A DNA stretch of 64,000 nucleotides, from the NCBI RefSeq assembly GCF_040371545.1, contig NZ_AP029048.1:868001-932000 (forward strand), written 5' to 3'. Positions 54,543-64,000 of this stretch are shown here, in pieces. Origin of the DNA: Synechococcus sp. M16CYN. Its GTDB lineage: Bacteria > Cyanobacteriota > Cyanobacteriia > PCC-6307 > Cyanobiaceae. Positions within the stretch are counted from its first letter, which is position 1; each line of letters opens with the position of its first letter. The notes beneath the pieces were generated by a model that saw nothing but the letters and a program-made list of their open reading frames with translations, was not told the DNA's origin and did not search any database. The position numbers and the translations under genes were made by a program.

Positions 54543-56618
54543 TCAGGAATTGCCCTGATTCTTAGAGATGACGGCTTCGGCCACATTGCGAGGAACATCC
54601 TCATAGTGGCTGAATTCCATCGAGAAAATACCCCGACCCTGAGTCATGGATCGGAGTTCGGTGGCATAGCCGAACATTTCAGCTAGAGGAACCTTGGAAG
54701 AGACTTTTGAAGTGCCATCATCAATAGCCTGACCTTCAACCTGTCCTCGACGGGAAGATAGGTCTCCTATGATCGACCCGAGAAAGTCCTCGGGGACTTC
54801 GACCTCGACCTTCATCATTGGCTCAAGCAGCACTGGATTGCATTTCTTGACCGCGTCTTTAAAGGCCATAGAAGCTGCGATTTTAAAAGCCATTTCCGAT
54901 GAGTCCACATCGTGATATGACCCATCGACCATGCTGACTTTCACATCAATGAGAGGGAAACCTGCGATAACACCGGACTCGCAGGTTTCTTTCATGCCTT
55001 GCTCTGAGGGCTTGATAAACTCTTTTGGAACAACGCCGCCAACAATTTTATTCACAAACACGAAGCCGGATTCAGGCTCACCTGGCTCCATCTCAATTAC
55101 GACGTGACCGTATTGGCCCTTGCCTCCAGTCTGTCGGGAGAATTTTCCTTCACCCTTTGAGGAACCGCGAATCGTCTCACGGTACGAGACTTGTGGGGCA
55201 CCGATGTTGGCTTCAACTTTAAATTCGCGCAACATCCTGTCCACCAGGATTTCAAGATGAAGCTCACCCATGCCAGCAATCACGGTCTGGCCTGTTTCAT
55301 TATCTGTATGGACACGAAACGTGGGGTCCTCTTCCGCAAGCGAAATCAAGGCCTTGGACAGTTTCTCCATATCACCCTTGGTTTTAGGCTCAACTGCCAC
55401 CGAGATCACTGGTTCAGGCACGAAGAGTGTCTCAAGAACAATGGGGTCATTGGTGGCGCATAGAGTGTCACCGGTTGTGGTGCTTTTTAGGCCAAGCACG
55501 GCACCTAGATCGCCAGCCTGGAGTTGATCAACCTCTTCGCGATCGTCTGCTTTCAACACCACCAAGCGGGAGATGCGCTCCTTCACTCCTTTGGTGGAGT
55601 TCAATACATAGCTGCCCTTTTCTAGAAGACCGGAATACATTCTAATGAATGTGAGCTTGCCGTAAGGATCAGTCATGACTTTGAAAGCCAGGGCGCTGAA
55701 AGGCGCTTTATCGTCAGAAGAGCGAACAGCTTCGCTGCGATCAGGAAGGACACCCTGAATAGGAGGAACGTCAATAGGCGCAGGGAGGTAATCAACAACA
55801 GCGTCAAGTACTAGCTGAACACCTTTGTTTTTGAACGCAGAGCCGCAAAGTAATGGTACGAAACCATGCTTTAAAACGCCTGCTCGAATACCTTGCTTGA
55901 GATCGTTACTAGAGAGCTCGCCGGTTTCAAGGAACTGCTCTATGAGAGCTTCGTCAGTTTCGGCTACTGCCTCCATCAGAACGGCTCGCCATCTTTCGAC
56001 CTGATCCTTCATACCAGTGGGGACATCGGTGACTTCGATGTCCTGACCAAGATCGTCTTTGTAGATATGTGCCTTGTTCTCGACGAGATCGATAATGCCG
56101 CTCAGTTCGCCTTCGGCACCGATCGGAAGTTGAATGGGGACGGCATTGGCTTTGAGTCGATCCCTAATTTGACCATGAACCTTAAGGAAGTCGGCACCCG
56201 TGCGATCCATCTTGTTCACGAACACCATCCGAGGGACGGAATAGCGGTCAGCTTGCCTCCAGACCGTTTCCGATTGGGGCTGGACACCACCAACGGCACA
56301 GAATACGGCAATTACACCATCAAGAACGCGCATAGAACGTTCAACCTCAATGGTGAAATCGACGTGCCCAGGCGTGTCGATGATATTGACGCGATGGTCC
56401 TTCCAGCTTGTGGAAATAGCCGCGGCAGTAATGGTGATACCTCGTTCTCGCTCTTGGGCCATCCAGTCAGTCACCGCGGCGCCATCATGCACCTCGCCGA
56501 TTTTGTGAACCACACCTGAGTAAAACAGAATTCGTTCCGTCGTAGTGGTCTTACCCGCATCAATATGAGCGGCGATACCAATGTTTCTGACGCGTTCCAG
56601 GGGAAAGGCGCGGGCCAC
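54543..56618 (-). CDS. fusA: Translation elongation factor G
   Basis: A 691-residue ribosomal translocase GTPase. G1 is [20 protein letters not shown]2 region [21 protein letters not shown]3 [20 protein letters not shown] and G4 [10 protein letters not shown]. The later domains include [20 protein letters not shown] (domain II), [20 protein letters not shown] (domain III) and the domain IV tip sequence [20 protein letters not shown]. It lies 90 bp downstream of rpsG and 43 bp upstream of tuf, all leftward. Confidence 0.99.
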   Translation of the reverse strand: MARAFPLERVRNIGIAAHIDAGKTTTTERILFYSGVVHKIGEVHDGAAVTDWMAQERERGITITAAAISTSWKDHRVNIIDTPGHVDFTIEVERSMRVLDGVIAVFCAVGGVQPQSETVWRQADRYSVPRMVFVNKMDRTGADFLKVHGQIRDRLKANAVPIQLPIGAEGELSGIIDLVENKAHIYKDDLGQDIEVTDVPTGMKDQVERWRAVLMEAVAETDEALIEQFLETGELSSNDLKQGIRAGVLKHGFVPLLCGSAFKNKGVQLVLDAVVDYLPAPIDVPPIQGVLPDRSEAVRSSDDKAPFSALAFKVMTDPYGKLTFIRMYSGLLEKGSYVLNSTKGVKERISRLVVLKADDREEVDQLQAGDLGAVLGLKSTTTGDTLCATNDPIVLETLFVPEPVISVAVEPKTKGDMEKLSKALISLAEEDPTFRVHTDNETGQTVIAGMGELHLEILVDRMLREFKVEANIGAPQVSYRETIRGSSKGEGKFSRQTGGKGQYGHVVIEMEPGEPESGFVFVNKIVGGVVPKEFIKPSEQGMKETCESGVIAGFPLIDVKVSMVDGSYHDVDSSEMAFKIAASMAFKDAVKKCNPVLLEPMMKVEVEVPEDFLGSIIGDLSSRRGQVEGQAIDDGTSKVSSKVPLAEMFGYATELRSMTQGRGIFSMEFSHYEDVPRNVAEAVISKNQGNS

Positions 56619-56708
56619 AGGAATACTCCGGGGGTGAAGCGTGAAAAGGCGGGAGCGACTCTACAAGTCAGGCATGAACAATCGTTTATCTCGTCTAGTA
56701 GATAGGGC

Positions 56709-57179
56709 CTAGTAACGGTAGTGAGCGAAAGCTTTGTTGGCTTCAGCCATTTTATGGGTTTCTTCGCGCTTACGAACAGCATTGCCAACCTCGTTTGCTG
56801 CATCCATCAGTTCGCCAGCAAGCTTTTGAGCCATGCTGCGGCCATTACGAGCACGTGAAAAACTTACGAGCCAGCGGAGAGCCATGGCAGTACCACGCTC
56901 TTGGCGCACTTCCATGGGTACTTGATAAGTGGCGCCGCCAACACGACGAGCGCGAACTTCAACCAAAGGGGTGGTCTTTTTGACTGCTGTCTCGAATAAT
57001 TCCAAAGGATCGCCACCGGTTCGCTCGTTGATTAAACTGAAGGCATCAGAAAGGATGCGTTGAGCAGTTGATTTCTTGCCGTGCCGAATTAATCGGGCGA
57101 CCATCATTGTGGCGAGTCGACTGTTGAACTGCGGATCAGGAAGGATTGGGCGCTTTTCAGCAGCGTTGCGACGTGACAT
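56709..57179 (-). CDS. rpsG: 30S ribosomal protein S7
   Basis: A 156-residue S7, which nucleates assembly of the 16S 3' domain. Key segments are [20 protein letters not shown], NRLMNKIMx-like [20 protein letters not shown], and [20 protein letters not shown] followed by [20 protein letters not shown]. The second gene of the str operon, 66 bp after rpsL. Confidence 0.97.
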   Translation of the reverse strand: MSRRNAAEKRPILPDPQFNSRLATMMVARLIRHGKKSTAQRILSDAFSLINERTGGDPLELFETAVKKTTPLVEVRARRVGGATYQVPMEVRQERGTAMALRWLVSFSRARNGRSMAQKLAGELMDAANEVGNAVRKREETHKMAEANKAFAHYRY

Positions 57180-57245
57180 AAAAGGGAGATCCTAAAGTGA
57201 GAACATTGTGGTCGTGAGAAAATAAAACTTCGGGGTGATCATAGA

Positions 57246-57620
57246 TTATTCCTTAGGAGACTTGGCACCATATTTAGAGCGAGATTGTCGCCGATCTTTC
57301 ACTCCGGCCGTGTCAAGGCTACCGCGAATGATGTGGTAACGCACACCTGGCAAGTCCTTAACACGTCCTCCCCTAATCAGCACAACAGAATGCTCTTGAA
57401 GGTTGTGTCCGATGCCGCCGATGTAAGCAGTCACTTCAAAACCAGAAGTGAGCCGCACACGAGCAACCTTGCGAAGTGCCGAGTTTGGTTTTTTCGGGGT
57501 AGAGGTGTAGACACGAGTGCACACTCCCCGCCGCTCGGGGCAAGCCTTCAAAGCCGGTGACTTTGTTTTGACTTTGAGACGTGAACGCTCTGTGCGGATT
57601 AGCTGTTGAATAGTTGGCAT
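57246..57620 (-). CDS. rpsL: 30S ribosomal protein S12
   Basis: A 124-residue decoding-centre protein. It starts [20 protein letters not shown] and contains [20 protein letters not shown], the loop where streptomycin-resistance changes occur, with the wild-type-like lysine (TPKKPNSA). [20 protein letters not shown] and a basic tail follow. The frame runs upstream to 57737 but the ATG at 57620 is the family start. First gene of the leftward str operon, 76 bp after the IscA-like gene. Confidence 0.98.
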   Translation of the reverse strand: MPTIQQLIRTERSRLKVKTKSPALKACPERRGVCTRVYTSTPKKPNSALRKVARVRLTSGFEVTAYIGGIGHNLQEHSVVLIRGGRVKDLPGVRYHIIRGSLDTAGVKDRRQSRSKYGAKSPKE

Positions 57621-57696
57621 CGAGAGTCGATGTACGGTCGGACACCCCGACCTGATTTTCGATAATCCAACAGGATACCGGGCGGCAGCACAATCG

Positions 57697-58023
57697 TCAT
57701 TGGCGACTAAATGCTCCTCCGCAAGCGCAGGGTTCAACTCCCTCAGAAGTGCGGATTAAAAAACCACCACCGCTAAGGTCGCCCCGATAATCAAGGCATA
57801 GGTTTTTGAGGATGACTTGCTGTTCTTTTGGTGCATACAAGGTGACACCGTTGGATCGCGCAATCGCGATCCCAGCAAGACGACCGGGTTGGATTCGGAT
57901 AATGTGCTGGGCGCACTCCCCTGGAATAACATCTAGGTGCATTAGTCCTGGAGTACCAGCTACTGCAGCCTGGCGCCCTAGTTCGGCAGATGCTGCTGCC
58001 GTTAAACGCAGATTGACAGCCAT
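57697..58023 (-). CDS. IscA/HesB-like protein lacking the first conserved cysteine
   Basis: A 108-residue A-type iron-sulfur carrier-like protein. The fold is recognisable: [38 protein letters not shown] and [20 protein letters not shown], ending [12 protein letters not shown], which matches the terminal CxCGxSF motif. The first cysteine of IscA (normally in a GCSG or GGCxG loop) is represented by GECAQH, so cluster-binding may differ. It lies upstream of rpsL on the same strand. A role in Fe-S cluster delivery or a divergent structural role is possible. Confidence 0.8.
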   Translation of the reverse strand: MAVNLRLTAAASAELGRQAAVAGTPGLMHLDVIPGECAQHIIRIQPGRLAGIAIARSNGVTLYAPKEQQVILKNLCLDYRGDLSGGGFLIRTSEGVEPCACGGAFSRQ

Positions 58024-59029
58024 TCTCAGTGAGACAAGCAGTCACTACTCTCGCAAGTGTCTACGATCCAAAAAGGCTTAGAGTCGTTGTGAATATTTAA
58101 AATTTGCTGCTTTCCTTGGTCACAATGCTGATTTGCCATCAACAGGATCGCAGAACTGCTATGGCCCATGTCCATTGCATCTCGGAAGCTGAGTTACTCG
58201 GCCGTTGAAGCCGTTTCAAGCGGTCCTCCACCGCTACAGTTAGAGTCCATGAAGTTATCTCGGCACTTTAGCGGACCTAGTTGCTCTAAAACAAAACCCA
58301 GGTTTCACATGGCTACCTAAGTTGACTTCGTTAAACTGTTCAACAGCCTACAAGTGTAGTTCAAGCGGTTTGGCTTCGAAGTTAGTTATCATGCCCCTCA
58401 TGTAATCAGCCTTTGCACGCGCCATTAGTTCAAAGCACCACATCTCGATACTGTCGAGAAACGATTGCTACGGTTTGGCCAGACTCAGGTTGTGTAAGTG
58501 ATAGGTGGCTTAGCTGTAAAACCTCAACAGCTTTCCCTGTTTGACGGAACTTGTTTTAAGTTATCCGCAGAGGTTGGCGCCACCTGAAGGAAGGCATCGG
58601 CATCAGTCAGTCTGATGACCCCCTCACGTTTGATTTCATTGTTGAGGGGGGACACACAATCAAACTTCACAAGGCTACAGCCTATTTAGAGCATTTTCAG
58701 TTCATTACTACCAAGCACTAAAGTATGCTCAGGCTTTACGGCTAAATGCCTCCAAAAGTTCAAGAGACACCTAGATGTTGAATTTGGTTGATCTCAACCG
58801 TTTACAGTCTTTAAGTCGTGTCAATTGTTCGCACCTACCGATTGCGACCAAATGCTAGCTGTCTCTTTTGCCAGGCTTGCTAAGCGCATTTGCAAAGGGG
58901 CCTGGGCAGCAGTGTATATAAAGCATTGCTGTTGCTGGGCGCGGTGTGCCGTCTGCCTAGGATCGCCAAACGTGTTGGTTTCTGCAGGAGAAGTCACTGC
59001 AGTCCATGCATTTCGTCTGGTTGATGTTT
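58024..59029. pseudogene. Decayed region between IscA-like gene and glutamate synthase
   Basis: About 1 kb without an intact gene, but with composition like coding DNA. On the plus strand one frame is open from 58129 to 58317 (AVEAVSSGPPPLQLESMKLS, then RHFSGPSCSKTKPRFHMAT) and continues, with TAA/TAG stops, through VDFVKLFNSLQV, FKRFGFEVSYHAPHVISLCT and VIGGLAVKPQQLSLFDGT. Another phase (58554-58721) reads HLKEGIGISQSDDPLTFDFI then VEGGHTIKLHKATAYLEHFQ. Stop density is close to random, so the reading is tentative. I do not recognise the family. The last 150 bp should hold the glutamate synthase promoter. Confidence 0.35.
58619..58665 (+). ncRNA. Possible H-type pseudoknot
   Basis: CCCCCTCA (58619-58626) pairs perfectly with TGAGGGGG (58643-58650), and GTTTGATT (58628-58635) pairs perfectly with AATCAAAC (58658-58665). 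The two 8-bp stems interleave in the order of a classic H-type pseudoknot, with connecting segments of 1, 7 and 7 nt. Both stems are exact. It lies about 365 nt upstream of the glutamate synthase start. Whether it is transcribed, and whether it is a leader element or an independent RNA, cannot be told. Confidence 0.45.
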
Positions 59030-62000
59030 ATGTCTGAAGCCATCCGCTCCACAGCTTGGCCTTACAGGGACAGTGTTGCCCCCAATATCATTGGCGGTGA
59101 GAAAGACGCCTGTGGTGTTGGTTTTCTTGCTCAGCTTTCAGGGGAAGCCAGCCATTGGGTCTTGCAGCAGGCCCTGCGCGGACTGGGTTGTATGGAGCAT
59201 CGTGGTGGCTGTGGTGGTGATGGTGATTCCGGCGATGGAGCGGGTATCTTATGCGGGATCCCTTGGACTTATCTAAGGGCAATCTGGCCTGAGGCGGATG
59301 AGGCCAAGGGTCTTGGCATGATGTTTATGCCCACCGATCCAACTTGTCGAGCCGCAGTGCGTCGGGTCTGTGACGCCGAAGCAATAATCTTGGGACTAAG
59401 CCCACTCGGTTGGCGCGAAGTCCCTGTTGATCAAAACGTTTTGGGGACGTTGGCACAGCGGACGGATCCCTCTATTGAACAATGGCTGCTAGGAGGAACT
59501 GCAGTAGGCGACACCCTTGAAGCGCTTCTTTTACGTCTTAGAAGACGTGTAGAAGCTCGTGTACGCGATGAACTAGGTCTTAGGCAAGCAAGTGATTTTT
59601 ATGTGACTTCCTTGAGTGGTCGCACCGTTGTTTACAAGGCCATGGTGCGTTCAGAAGTGCTACCGCAATACTACGCCGATTTGCGGGATCCGCGCTTCGA
59701 AGTCAGCTTTGCTGTATACCACCGACGCTTCAGTACTAATACCCTGCCACGCTGGCAATTGGCTCAGCCAATGCGTCTGCTGAGTCATAATGGCGAAATT
59801 AATACACTTCTGGGCAACCTTAACTGGGCCAAGGCTGCTGAGGCTGGCTTAGACGATGTTTGGGGTGAACACTCCAGCGATCTCATCCCTGTAGTCAATC
59901 CGGCTTTCAGCGACTCGGCTAATCTAGACGCGATATTGGAACTGATGGTTCGTAGTGGCCGATCCATTACGGACAGCCTAATCACTTTGGTTCCAGAGGC
60001 ATTCCGGAACCAACCGGATCTTGAGAATCGTCCTGGCGTGATGGCCATGTATGAATTCAATGCTGGAATTCAGGAACCCTGGGATGGCCCAGCCCTCTTG
60101 GTATTTGCTGACGGCAAACGAATTGGTGCAGCATTGGATCGTAATGGTTTACGGCCGGCTCGTTGGTGCACCACCAGTGATGGATTCGTAATCATGGGTT
60201 CTGAAACGGGTGTAGTCGATCTTAGTGACAAGACTGTTGTTCAGAAAGGTCGCCTGGGTCCTGGGCAGATGGTTGCCGTGGATTTAGAGATAGGCCAGCT
60301 GCTCGACAATTGGGCCGTCAAAGAAGACGCGGCCTCGCGCTTTCCCTACGATAAGTGGTTACGCCAGTATCGCTCATCCCTCAAATCACAGCCTTGGATT
60401 CAGGAGCGTCGCATCGGTGAGCTTTATCTGCTGCGCTTGCAAACGGCAATGGGATTCACTGCCGAAGACCTTGATCTTGTAATTGGTGATATGGCTGGAT
60501 TTGGCAAGGAACCGACCTATTGCATGGGGGACGACATCCCTCTGGCGGTGCTGTCTGACAAGCCACATCTGCTGTATGACTACTTTAAGCAGCGCTTCGC
60601 GCAGGTCACTAATCCGCCTATTGATCCACTTCGAGAGAAGTTGGTGATGAGTTTAGAGATGCATTTAGGCGAGCGTCGCCCCGCCCTGAGGCCCCAAGCA
60701 AAAGCTGCTGCCATGATTCATCTGCGTAGCCCATTGCTTAATGAGTCTGAATTAGATGCTCTTCCTCGACAAGGCCTTCCGGTTAAGATGTTGTCAACTC
60801 AAGTGGCCGTTGAATCCTGTGTCAATGGGTTGACGAGTGTCTTAAAGGCTCTCTGTTGGAACGCTGAGCAGCTAGTACGCGATGGAGCACAAGTATTGGT
60901 GCTCTCTGACCGAATCGGAATCGATGGCCAATTCGCAGAACTTACTTCTGCTACGGCAACGATACCGGCGTTGTTAGCGATTGGGGCGGTACATCATCAC
61001 TTGCTTCGCCAAAAACTCCGTCTGCGTTGCTCCCTTGTAACCGATACAGCCCAATGCTGGAGTACGCATCATGTCGCTTGTCTTATTGGTTATGGTGCCA
61101 GTGCCGTTTGTCCTTGGCTCACATGGGAGACGACAAGACATTGGCTGGCGCACCCCAAAACGCAGAAGCGGATTGAACTAGGCAAACTCTCTGCTATCGA
61201 TGCAAGCCAAGCCCAAGAAAACGTTCGCATCTCATTGGAGAACGGCTTACGTAAGATTCTTTCAAAAATAGGTATATCATTGCTAGCTAGCTATCACGGT
61301 GCGCAAATCTTTGAGGCAATCGGCCTTGGCGCTGATGTGATTGAAACTGCTTTTGCTGGCACTACCAGTCGTGTTGCGGGCATGACCCTTGCAGAATTAG
61401 CTTGCGAAACGCTTGCTTTACATGCTAAGGCTTTTCCTGAACTCAGCTGTAACAAGCTAGAATTCATGGGCTTTGTGCAGTACCGCGCAGGGGGTGAATT
61501 TCATCTCAATAGTCCAGAGATGGCCAAAGCTCTGCATGCTGCTGTAAAGATCGGGCCCGGATATGATCATTTTTCCACTTACAACACACTCCTGAGTAAT
61601 CGTCCTGTAACAGCGTTGCGGGACATGCTAGAACTTAAAGCTGCTCCAACTCCACTGCCTTTAGACCAAGTAGAGAGTGTGGAGAGCTTGTGCAGTAGGT
61701 TTTGCACCGGAGGAATGAGTTTGGGAGCTCTCGCCAGGGAGGCTCATGAAGTCTTGGCGGTAGCAATGAATCGCATCGGCGGGAAGAGCAACAGCGGAGA
61801 GGGGGGAGAGGATCCGGCACGCTTCCAGGTTTTGCAAGATGTCAATAAAGACGGCCGATCCCCATCGTTCCCCAGTATAGGCGGACTTCGAAACGGTGAC
61901 ACTGCTTGTTCGGCGATAAAGCAAATCGCGTCTGGGCGCTTCGGGGTGACAGCCGAATACTTGCTCAGTGCTAAGCAGCTGGAAATTAAGGTCGCCCAAG

Positions 62001-63631
62001 GGGCAAAGCCTGGTGAAGGAGGACAACTGCCTGGTCCAAAGGTAGACGACTACATAGCCTGGCTGCGAAACAGCAAGCCAGGCGTAGCCTTGATCTCGCC
62101 TCCTCCACACCATGACATCTATTCGATCGAGGATCTGGCCCAGCTCATCCATGACCTTCATCAAGTGCATCCTAAGGCTCCAGTGAGCGTCAAGCTGGTT
62201 GCAGAAATTGGTATCGGAACCATCGCTGCTGGTGTAGCAAAGGCCAATGCCGATGTAATCCAGATTTCTGGTCATGACGGTGGTACTGGTGCCTCTCCGC
62301 TGAGTTCGATTAAACACGCCGGCGGCCCATGGGAACTTGGCCTCACTGAAGTACATCGTGCTCTGCTTAAAAACGGTTTGCGAGACAGAGTGCTGCTGCG
62401 GGCTGATGGCGGTTTCAAAACGGGCTGGGACGTTGTGATTGCAGCCTTGCTTGGGGCTGAAGAATATGGCTTTGGCTCGGTTGCAATGATTGCCGAGGGA
62501 TGTATCATGGCCCGCATTTGTCACACCAATAATTGTCCGGTCGGGGTTGCGACTCAGAAAGAACACCTACGCCAGCGCTTTACCGGTTTGCCCGAGCACG
62601 TTGTGAATTTTTTTTCGTACGTCGCTGAGGAAATCCGACGTCTCCTGAGTGTTCTGGGAGTGGCTAGGCTGAAAGACCTCATCGGAAGAAGCGATTTGCT
62701 GCGGCCACGCGCTGTAGACCTCGCAAAGACTAGATGTGTTGATCTGTCGAGCCTTTTGGCTCCGATTGTTGACTCTGAAGATCGCTCTTGGTTAGTTCAT
62801 AGCACCAAGGTTCATGGTAATGGCCCCGTTCTCGAAGATCGTCTATTAAGTGATCACGAGCTGGTGGCAGCAATTAAGAATCACAGCAACCTCAGTCGCA
62901 CATTTAATATTGTTAACACGGATCGCAGTGTCTGTGCTCGTCTTGCTGGTGCAGTTGCCCAGCGCCATGGTAACCACGGCTTCAATGGCCAGCTAAATCT
63001 TACCTTCATGGGCGCGGCAGGACAGAGCTTTGGTGCGTTTTTGGTTCAGGGAATAAACGTGCGCTTAGAGGGAGAGGCCAATGATTACGTGGGTAAAGGG
63101 ATGAACGGCGGCCGCATCACTCTAGTACCCAATGACGGCAACGCGAATCCCGGCGATCAGGTGATCCTTGGGAATACCTGCCTCTATGGGGCTACTGGTG
63201 GCGAATTATTTGCCTATGGACGGGCTGGTGAACGTTTCGGTGTGCGCAACAGTGGAGCTCATACCGTAGTGGAGGGTGCTGGCGACCATTGCTGTGAATA
63301 TATGACTGGCGGGGTGGTGGTGGTGTTGGGTAAAACTGGTCGCAACGTTGGTGCCGGTATGACCGGTGGTATCACATTCCTGTTAGACGAGACTGGCGGA
63401 GCCACGGCTCGGGTTAACCAAGAAATCGTTGAAGTCTGTTTTCTGACGACCAAAGAGCAGGAGTCCATGCTCAAGAACCTGCTGGAAAGTTATTTGGCGG
63501 CCACTGAAAGTGACAAAGCTTCATCATTGTTAGTGAACTGGTCCTCTGTCAAAGGTAGTTTCAAAGTCCTCATTCCTCCCAGTGAACGGATGGCCATGGG
63601 ACTTGCCGAGAAACAAACTACGGTGGTTTAG
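59030..63631 (+). CDS. gltB: Ferredoxin-dependent glutamate synthase
   Basis: A 1,533-residue GOGAT that makes two glutamates from glutamine and 2-oxoglutarate. The N-terminal Ntn amidotransferase starts after a propeptide at Cys28 in EKDACGVGFLAQLSGE; SNNGEIN-like LLSHNGEINTLLGNLNWAKA is present. The FMN/synthase domain has GGMSLGALAREAHEVLAVAM and GRFGVTAEYLLSAKQLEIKV; the 3Fe-4S ligands are in CIMARICHTNNCPVGVA. The C-terminal beta-helix is rich in GGxxxV repeats (YMTGGVVVVLGKTGRNVGAG). The frame opens at 59006; the ATG at 59030 is preferred. No NADPH-type small-subunit gene is adjacent, which fits the ferredoxin type (often called glsF in cyanobacteria). Confidence 0.97.
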   Translation: MSEAIRSTAWPYRDSVAPNIIGGEKDACGVGFLAQLSGEASHWVLQQALRGLGCMEHRGGCGGDGDSGDGAGILCGIPWTYLRAIWPEADEAKGLGMMFMPTDPTCRAAVRRVCDAEAIILGLSPLGWREVPVDQNVLGTLAQRTDPSIEQWLLGGTAVGDTLEALLLRLRRRVEARVRDELGLRQASDFYVTSLSGRTVVYKAMVRSEVLPQYYADLRDPRFEVSFAVYHRRFSTNTLPRWQLAQPMRLLSHNGEINTLLGNLNWAKAAEAGLDDVWGEHSSDLIPVVNPAFSDSANLDAILELMVRSGRSITDSLITLVPEAFRNQPDLENRPGVMAMYEFNAGIQEPWDGPALLVFADGKRIGAALDRNGLRPARWCTTSDGFVIMGSETGVVDLSDKTVVQKGRLGPGQMVAVDLEIGQLLDNWAVKEDAASRFPYDKWLRQYRSSLKSQPWIQERRIGELYLLRLQTAMGFTAEDLDLVIGDMAGFGKEPTYCMGDDIPLAVLSDKPHLLYDYFKQRFAQVTNPPIDPLREKLVMSLEMHLGERRPALRPQAKAAAMIHLRSPLLNESELDALPRQGLPVKMLSTQVAVESCVNGLTSVLKALCWNAEQLVRDGAQVLVLSDRIGIDGQFAELTSATATIPALLAIGAVHHHLLRQKLRLRCSLVTDTAQCWSTHHVACLIGYGASAVCPWLTWETTRHWLAHPKTQKRIELGKLSAIDASQAQENVRISLENGLRKILSKIGISLLASYHGAQIFEAIGLGADVIETAFAGTTSRVAGMTLAELACETLALHAKAFPELSCNKLEFMGFVQYRAGGEFHLNSPEMAKALHAAVKIGPGYDHFSTYNTLLSNRPVTALRDMLELKAAPTPLPLDQVESVESLCSRFCTGGMSLGALAREAHEVLAVAMNRIGGKSNSGEGGEDPARFQVLQDVNKDGRSPSFPSIGGLRNGDTACSAIKQIASGRFGVTAEYLLSAKQLEIKVAQGAKPGEGGQLPGPKVDDYIAWLRNSKPGVALISPPPHHDIYSIEDLAQLIHDLHQVHPKAPVSVKLVAEIGIGTIAAGVAKANADVIQISGHDGGTGASPLSSIKHAGGPWELGLTEVHRALLKNGLRDRVLLRADGGFKTGWDVVIAALLGAEEYGFGSVAMIAEGCIMARICHTNNCPVGVATQKEHLRQRFTGLPEHVVNFFSYVAEEIRRLLSVLGVARLKDLIGRSDLLRPRAVDLAKTRCVDLSSLLAPIVDSEDRSWLVHSTKVHGNGPVLEDRLLSDHELVAAIKNHSNLSRTFNIVNTDRSVCARLAGAVAQRHGNHGFNGQLNLTFMGAAGQSFGAFLVQGINVRLEGEANDYVGKGMNGGRITLVPNDGNANPGDQVILGNTCLYGATGGELFAYGRAGERFGVRNSGAHTVVEGAGDHCCEYMTGGVVVVLGKTGRNVGAGMTGGITFLLDETGGATARVNQEIVEVCFLTTKEQESMLKNLLESYLAATESDKASSLLVNWSSVKGSFKVLIPPSERMAMGLAEKQTTVV

Positions 63632-63652
63632 CTTGGAACTCCGAATATCCGC

Positions 63653-63961
63653 GTGGCCTGGTTCATCAAAACAGAAACGTTTAGACCGGAAACAATTGCT
63701 CTCACAATCGAACAGCGTAGTTCTTACTTAAAAGCCCATCGCGCCTGGATAGCTCAGCAAGCCGCATGCGGCCGACAAATACGAAGTGGTTTTTTGGTGG
63801 ATAGCCGGCGGCGCCCGGGAGGCGGAGGTCTATTAATTTTTCAAGCGTCGTCTTATGTCGATGCTCTTGACTGGGTTAGACAGGATCCGATGATTTTAGC
63901 TGATCTTGTTACTTGGCAGTTGCAAGAATGGATTCCTGTTAGCGGGGATGGTTGGCCATGA
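63653..63961 (+). CDS. YciI-like protein
   Basis: A 102-residue small alpha/beta protein of the YciI/dimeric ferredoxin-like superfamily. Conserved-type parts are WFIKTETF at the start, YLKAHRAWIAQQAACGRQIR (the His of the YciI active-site pattern in LKAHRAW), GFLVDSRRRPGGGGLLIFQA and SSYVDALDWVRQDPMILADL. Start is GTG at 63653, 21 bp after the glutamate synthase gene, so they are probably co-transcribed. The biochemical role is unknown. Its 3' end overlaps the convergent lipA-like gene by 23 nt. Confidence 0.85.
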   Translation: MAWFIKTETFRPETIALTIEQRSSYLKAHRAWIAQQAACGRQIRSGFLVDSRRRPGGGGLLIFQASSYVDALDWVRQDPMILADLVTWQLQEWIPVSGDGWP

Positions 63962-64000
63962 GCCGCTGCACTTCACCAGCGTGGTAACTGCTCCGAGCCA
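63939..64000 (-). CDS. lipA: 3' end of a lipoyl synthase-like gene, 5' part outside window
   Basis: Read leftward from the window edge the frame gives ARSSYHAGEVQRLMANHPR and a TAA (63941-63939). VRSSYHA followed by a short helix is the usual C-terminus of lipoyl synthase (SGPLVRSSYHA...). Only about 20 codons are visible, so the assignment rests on this short match. The stop lies inside the YciI-like gene, a tail-to-tail overlap of 23 nt. Confidence 0.55.
   Translation of the reverse strand, partial: ARSSYHAGEVQRLMANHPR

Noticed and set aside
55893-56519. 208-codon plus-strand frame inside fusA
   Set aside because: It is the antisense shadow of a highly conserved gene and has no features of its own.
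58309-58560. Multiple TAA/TAG codons in the 58-kb region as evidence of an alternative code
   Set aside because: All neighbouring genes use the standard code; stop density there is near random.
61661-62566. 301-codon minus-strand frame inside glutamate synthase
   Set aside because: Long antisense shadow that follows from the codon bias of gltB; its product resembles no protein family.

Overview
The window reads as chromosome from a marine picocyanobacterium of the alpha-cyanobacterial Synechococcus/Prochlorococcus/Cyanobium type. The evidence is the gene content: photosystem II D1 (psbA), NDH-1 subunit 2 (ndhB), ferredoxin-type glutamate synthase, Ycf46, DUF2232, DUF2808 and DUF1997 proteins, LL-diaminopimelate aminotransferase, a PspA/VIPP1-type protein, and a YidC with an immunoglobulin-like insertion. 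The species cannot be named from sequence alone. Gene-dense, balanced-GC segments alternate with long, very AT-rich, nearly gene-free segments that hold decayed reading frames. This is unusual for a free-living picocyanobacterium and suggests ongoing gene loss or low-GC island insertion; a host-associated lineage is one possible explanation (inference).

Layout. 1-6.97 kb: leftward topA, lipoprotein, DUF2232 and cobT-like genes with overlapping ends, then rightward ndhB and an ABC ATPase. 6.97-8.25 kb: gene desert with a histidine-kinase remnant and inverted repeats. 8.25-11.6 kb: birA, a thioredoxin, PspA/VIPP1 and a DciA-like protein. 11.6-15.5 kb: leftward envelope or small-molecule genes (ArnT-like glycosyltransferase, GT4 glycosyltransferase, EamA exporter). 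15.5-29.8 kb: a dense block of sppA, aroH, DUF2808, rpmH, rnpA, PH-domain gene, yidC, ycf46, serS, rseP, rpsN, pnp, cysQ-like, rsmI and an HTH regulator.

29.9-38.5 kb: starting at tRNA-Arg(TCT), a low-GC island with few clear genes. It holds two annotated-size hypothetical genes, a prohibitin-like gene, several very short leftward reading frames (two or three look like small membrane proteins), broken rightward coding remnants, and groups of strong hairpins. psbA (high-light D1:2 type, Glu130) lies at its right edge, divergent from a radical SAM gene.

41.8-58.0 kb: CPBP protease, clpS and dapL leftward; a fused radical SAM/DUF2344 gene, rne and rnhB rightward; DUF1997 leftward; pheA rightward; then the leftward str operon (rpsL, rpsG, fusA, tuf, rpsJ), followed by LON-domain and methyltransferase genes. 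58.0-59.0 kb: a decayed region with a possible H-type pseudoknot. 59.0-64 kb: glutamate synthase, a YciI-like gene and the 3' end of a leftward lipA-like gene.

No rRNA operon, CRISPR array, prophage, transposase or replication origin was seen.
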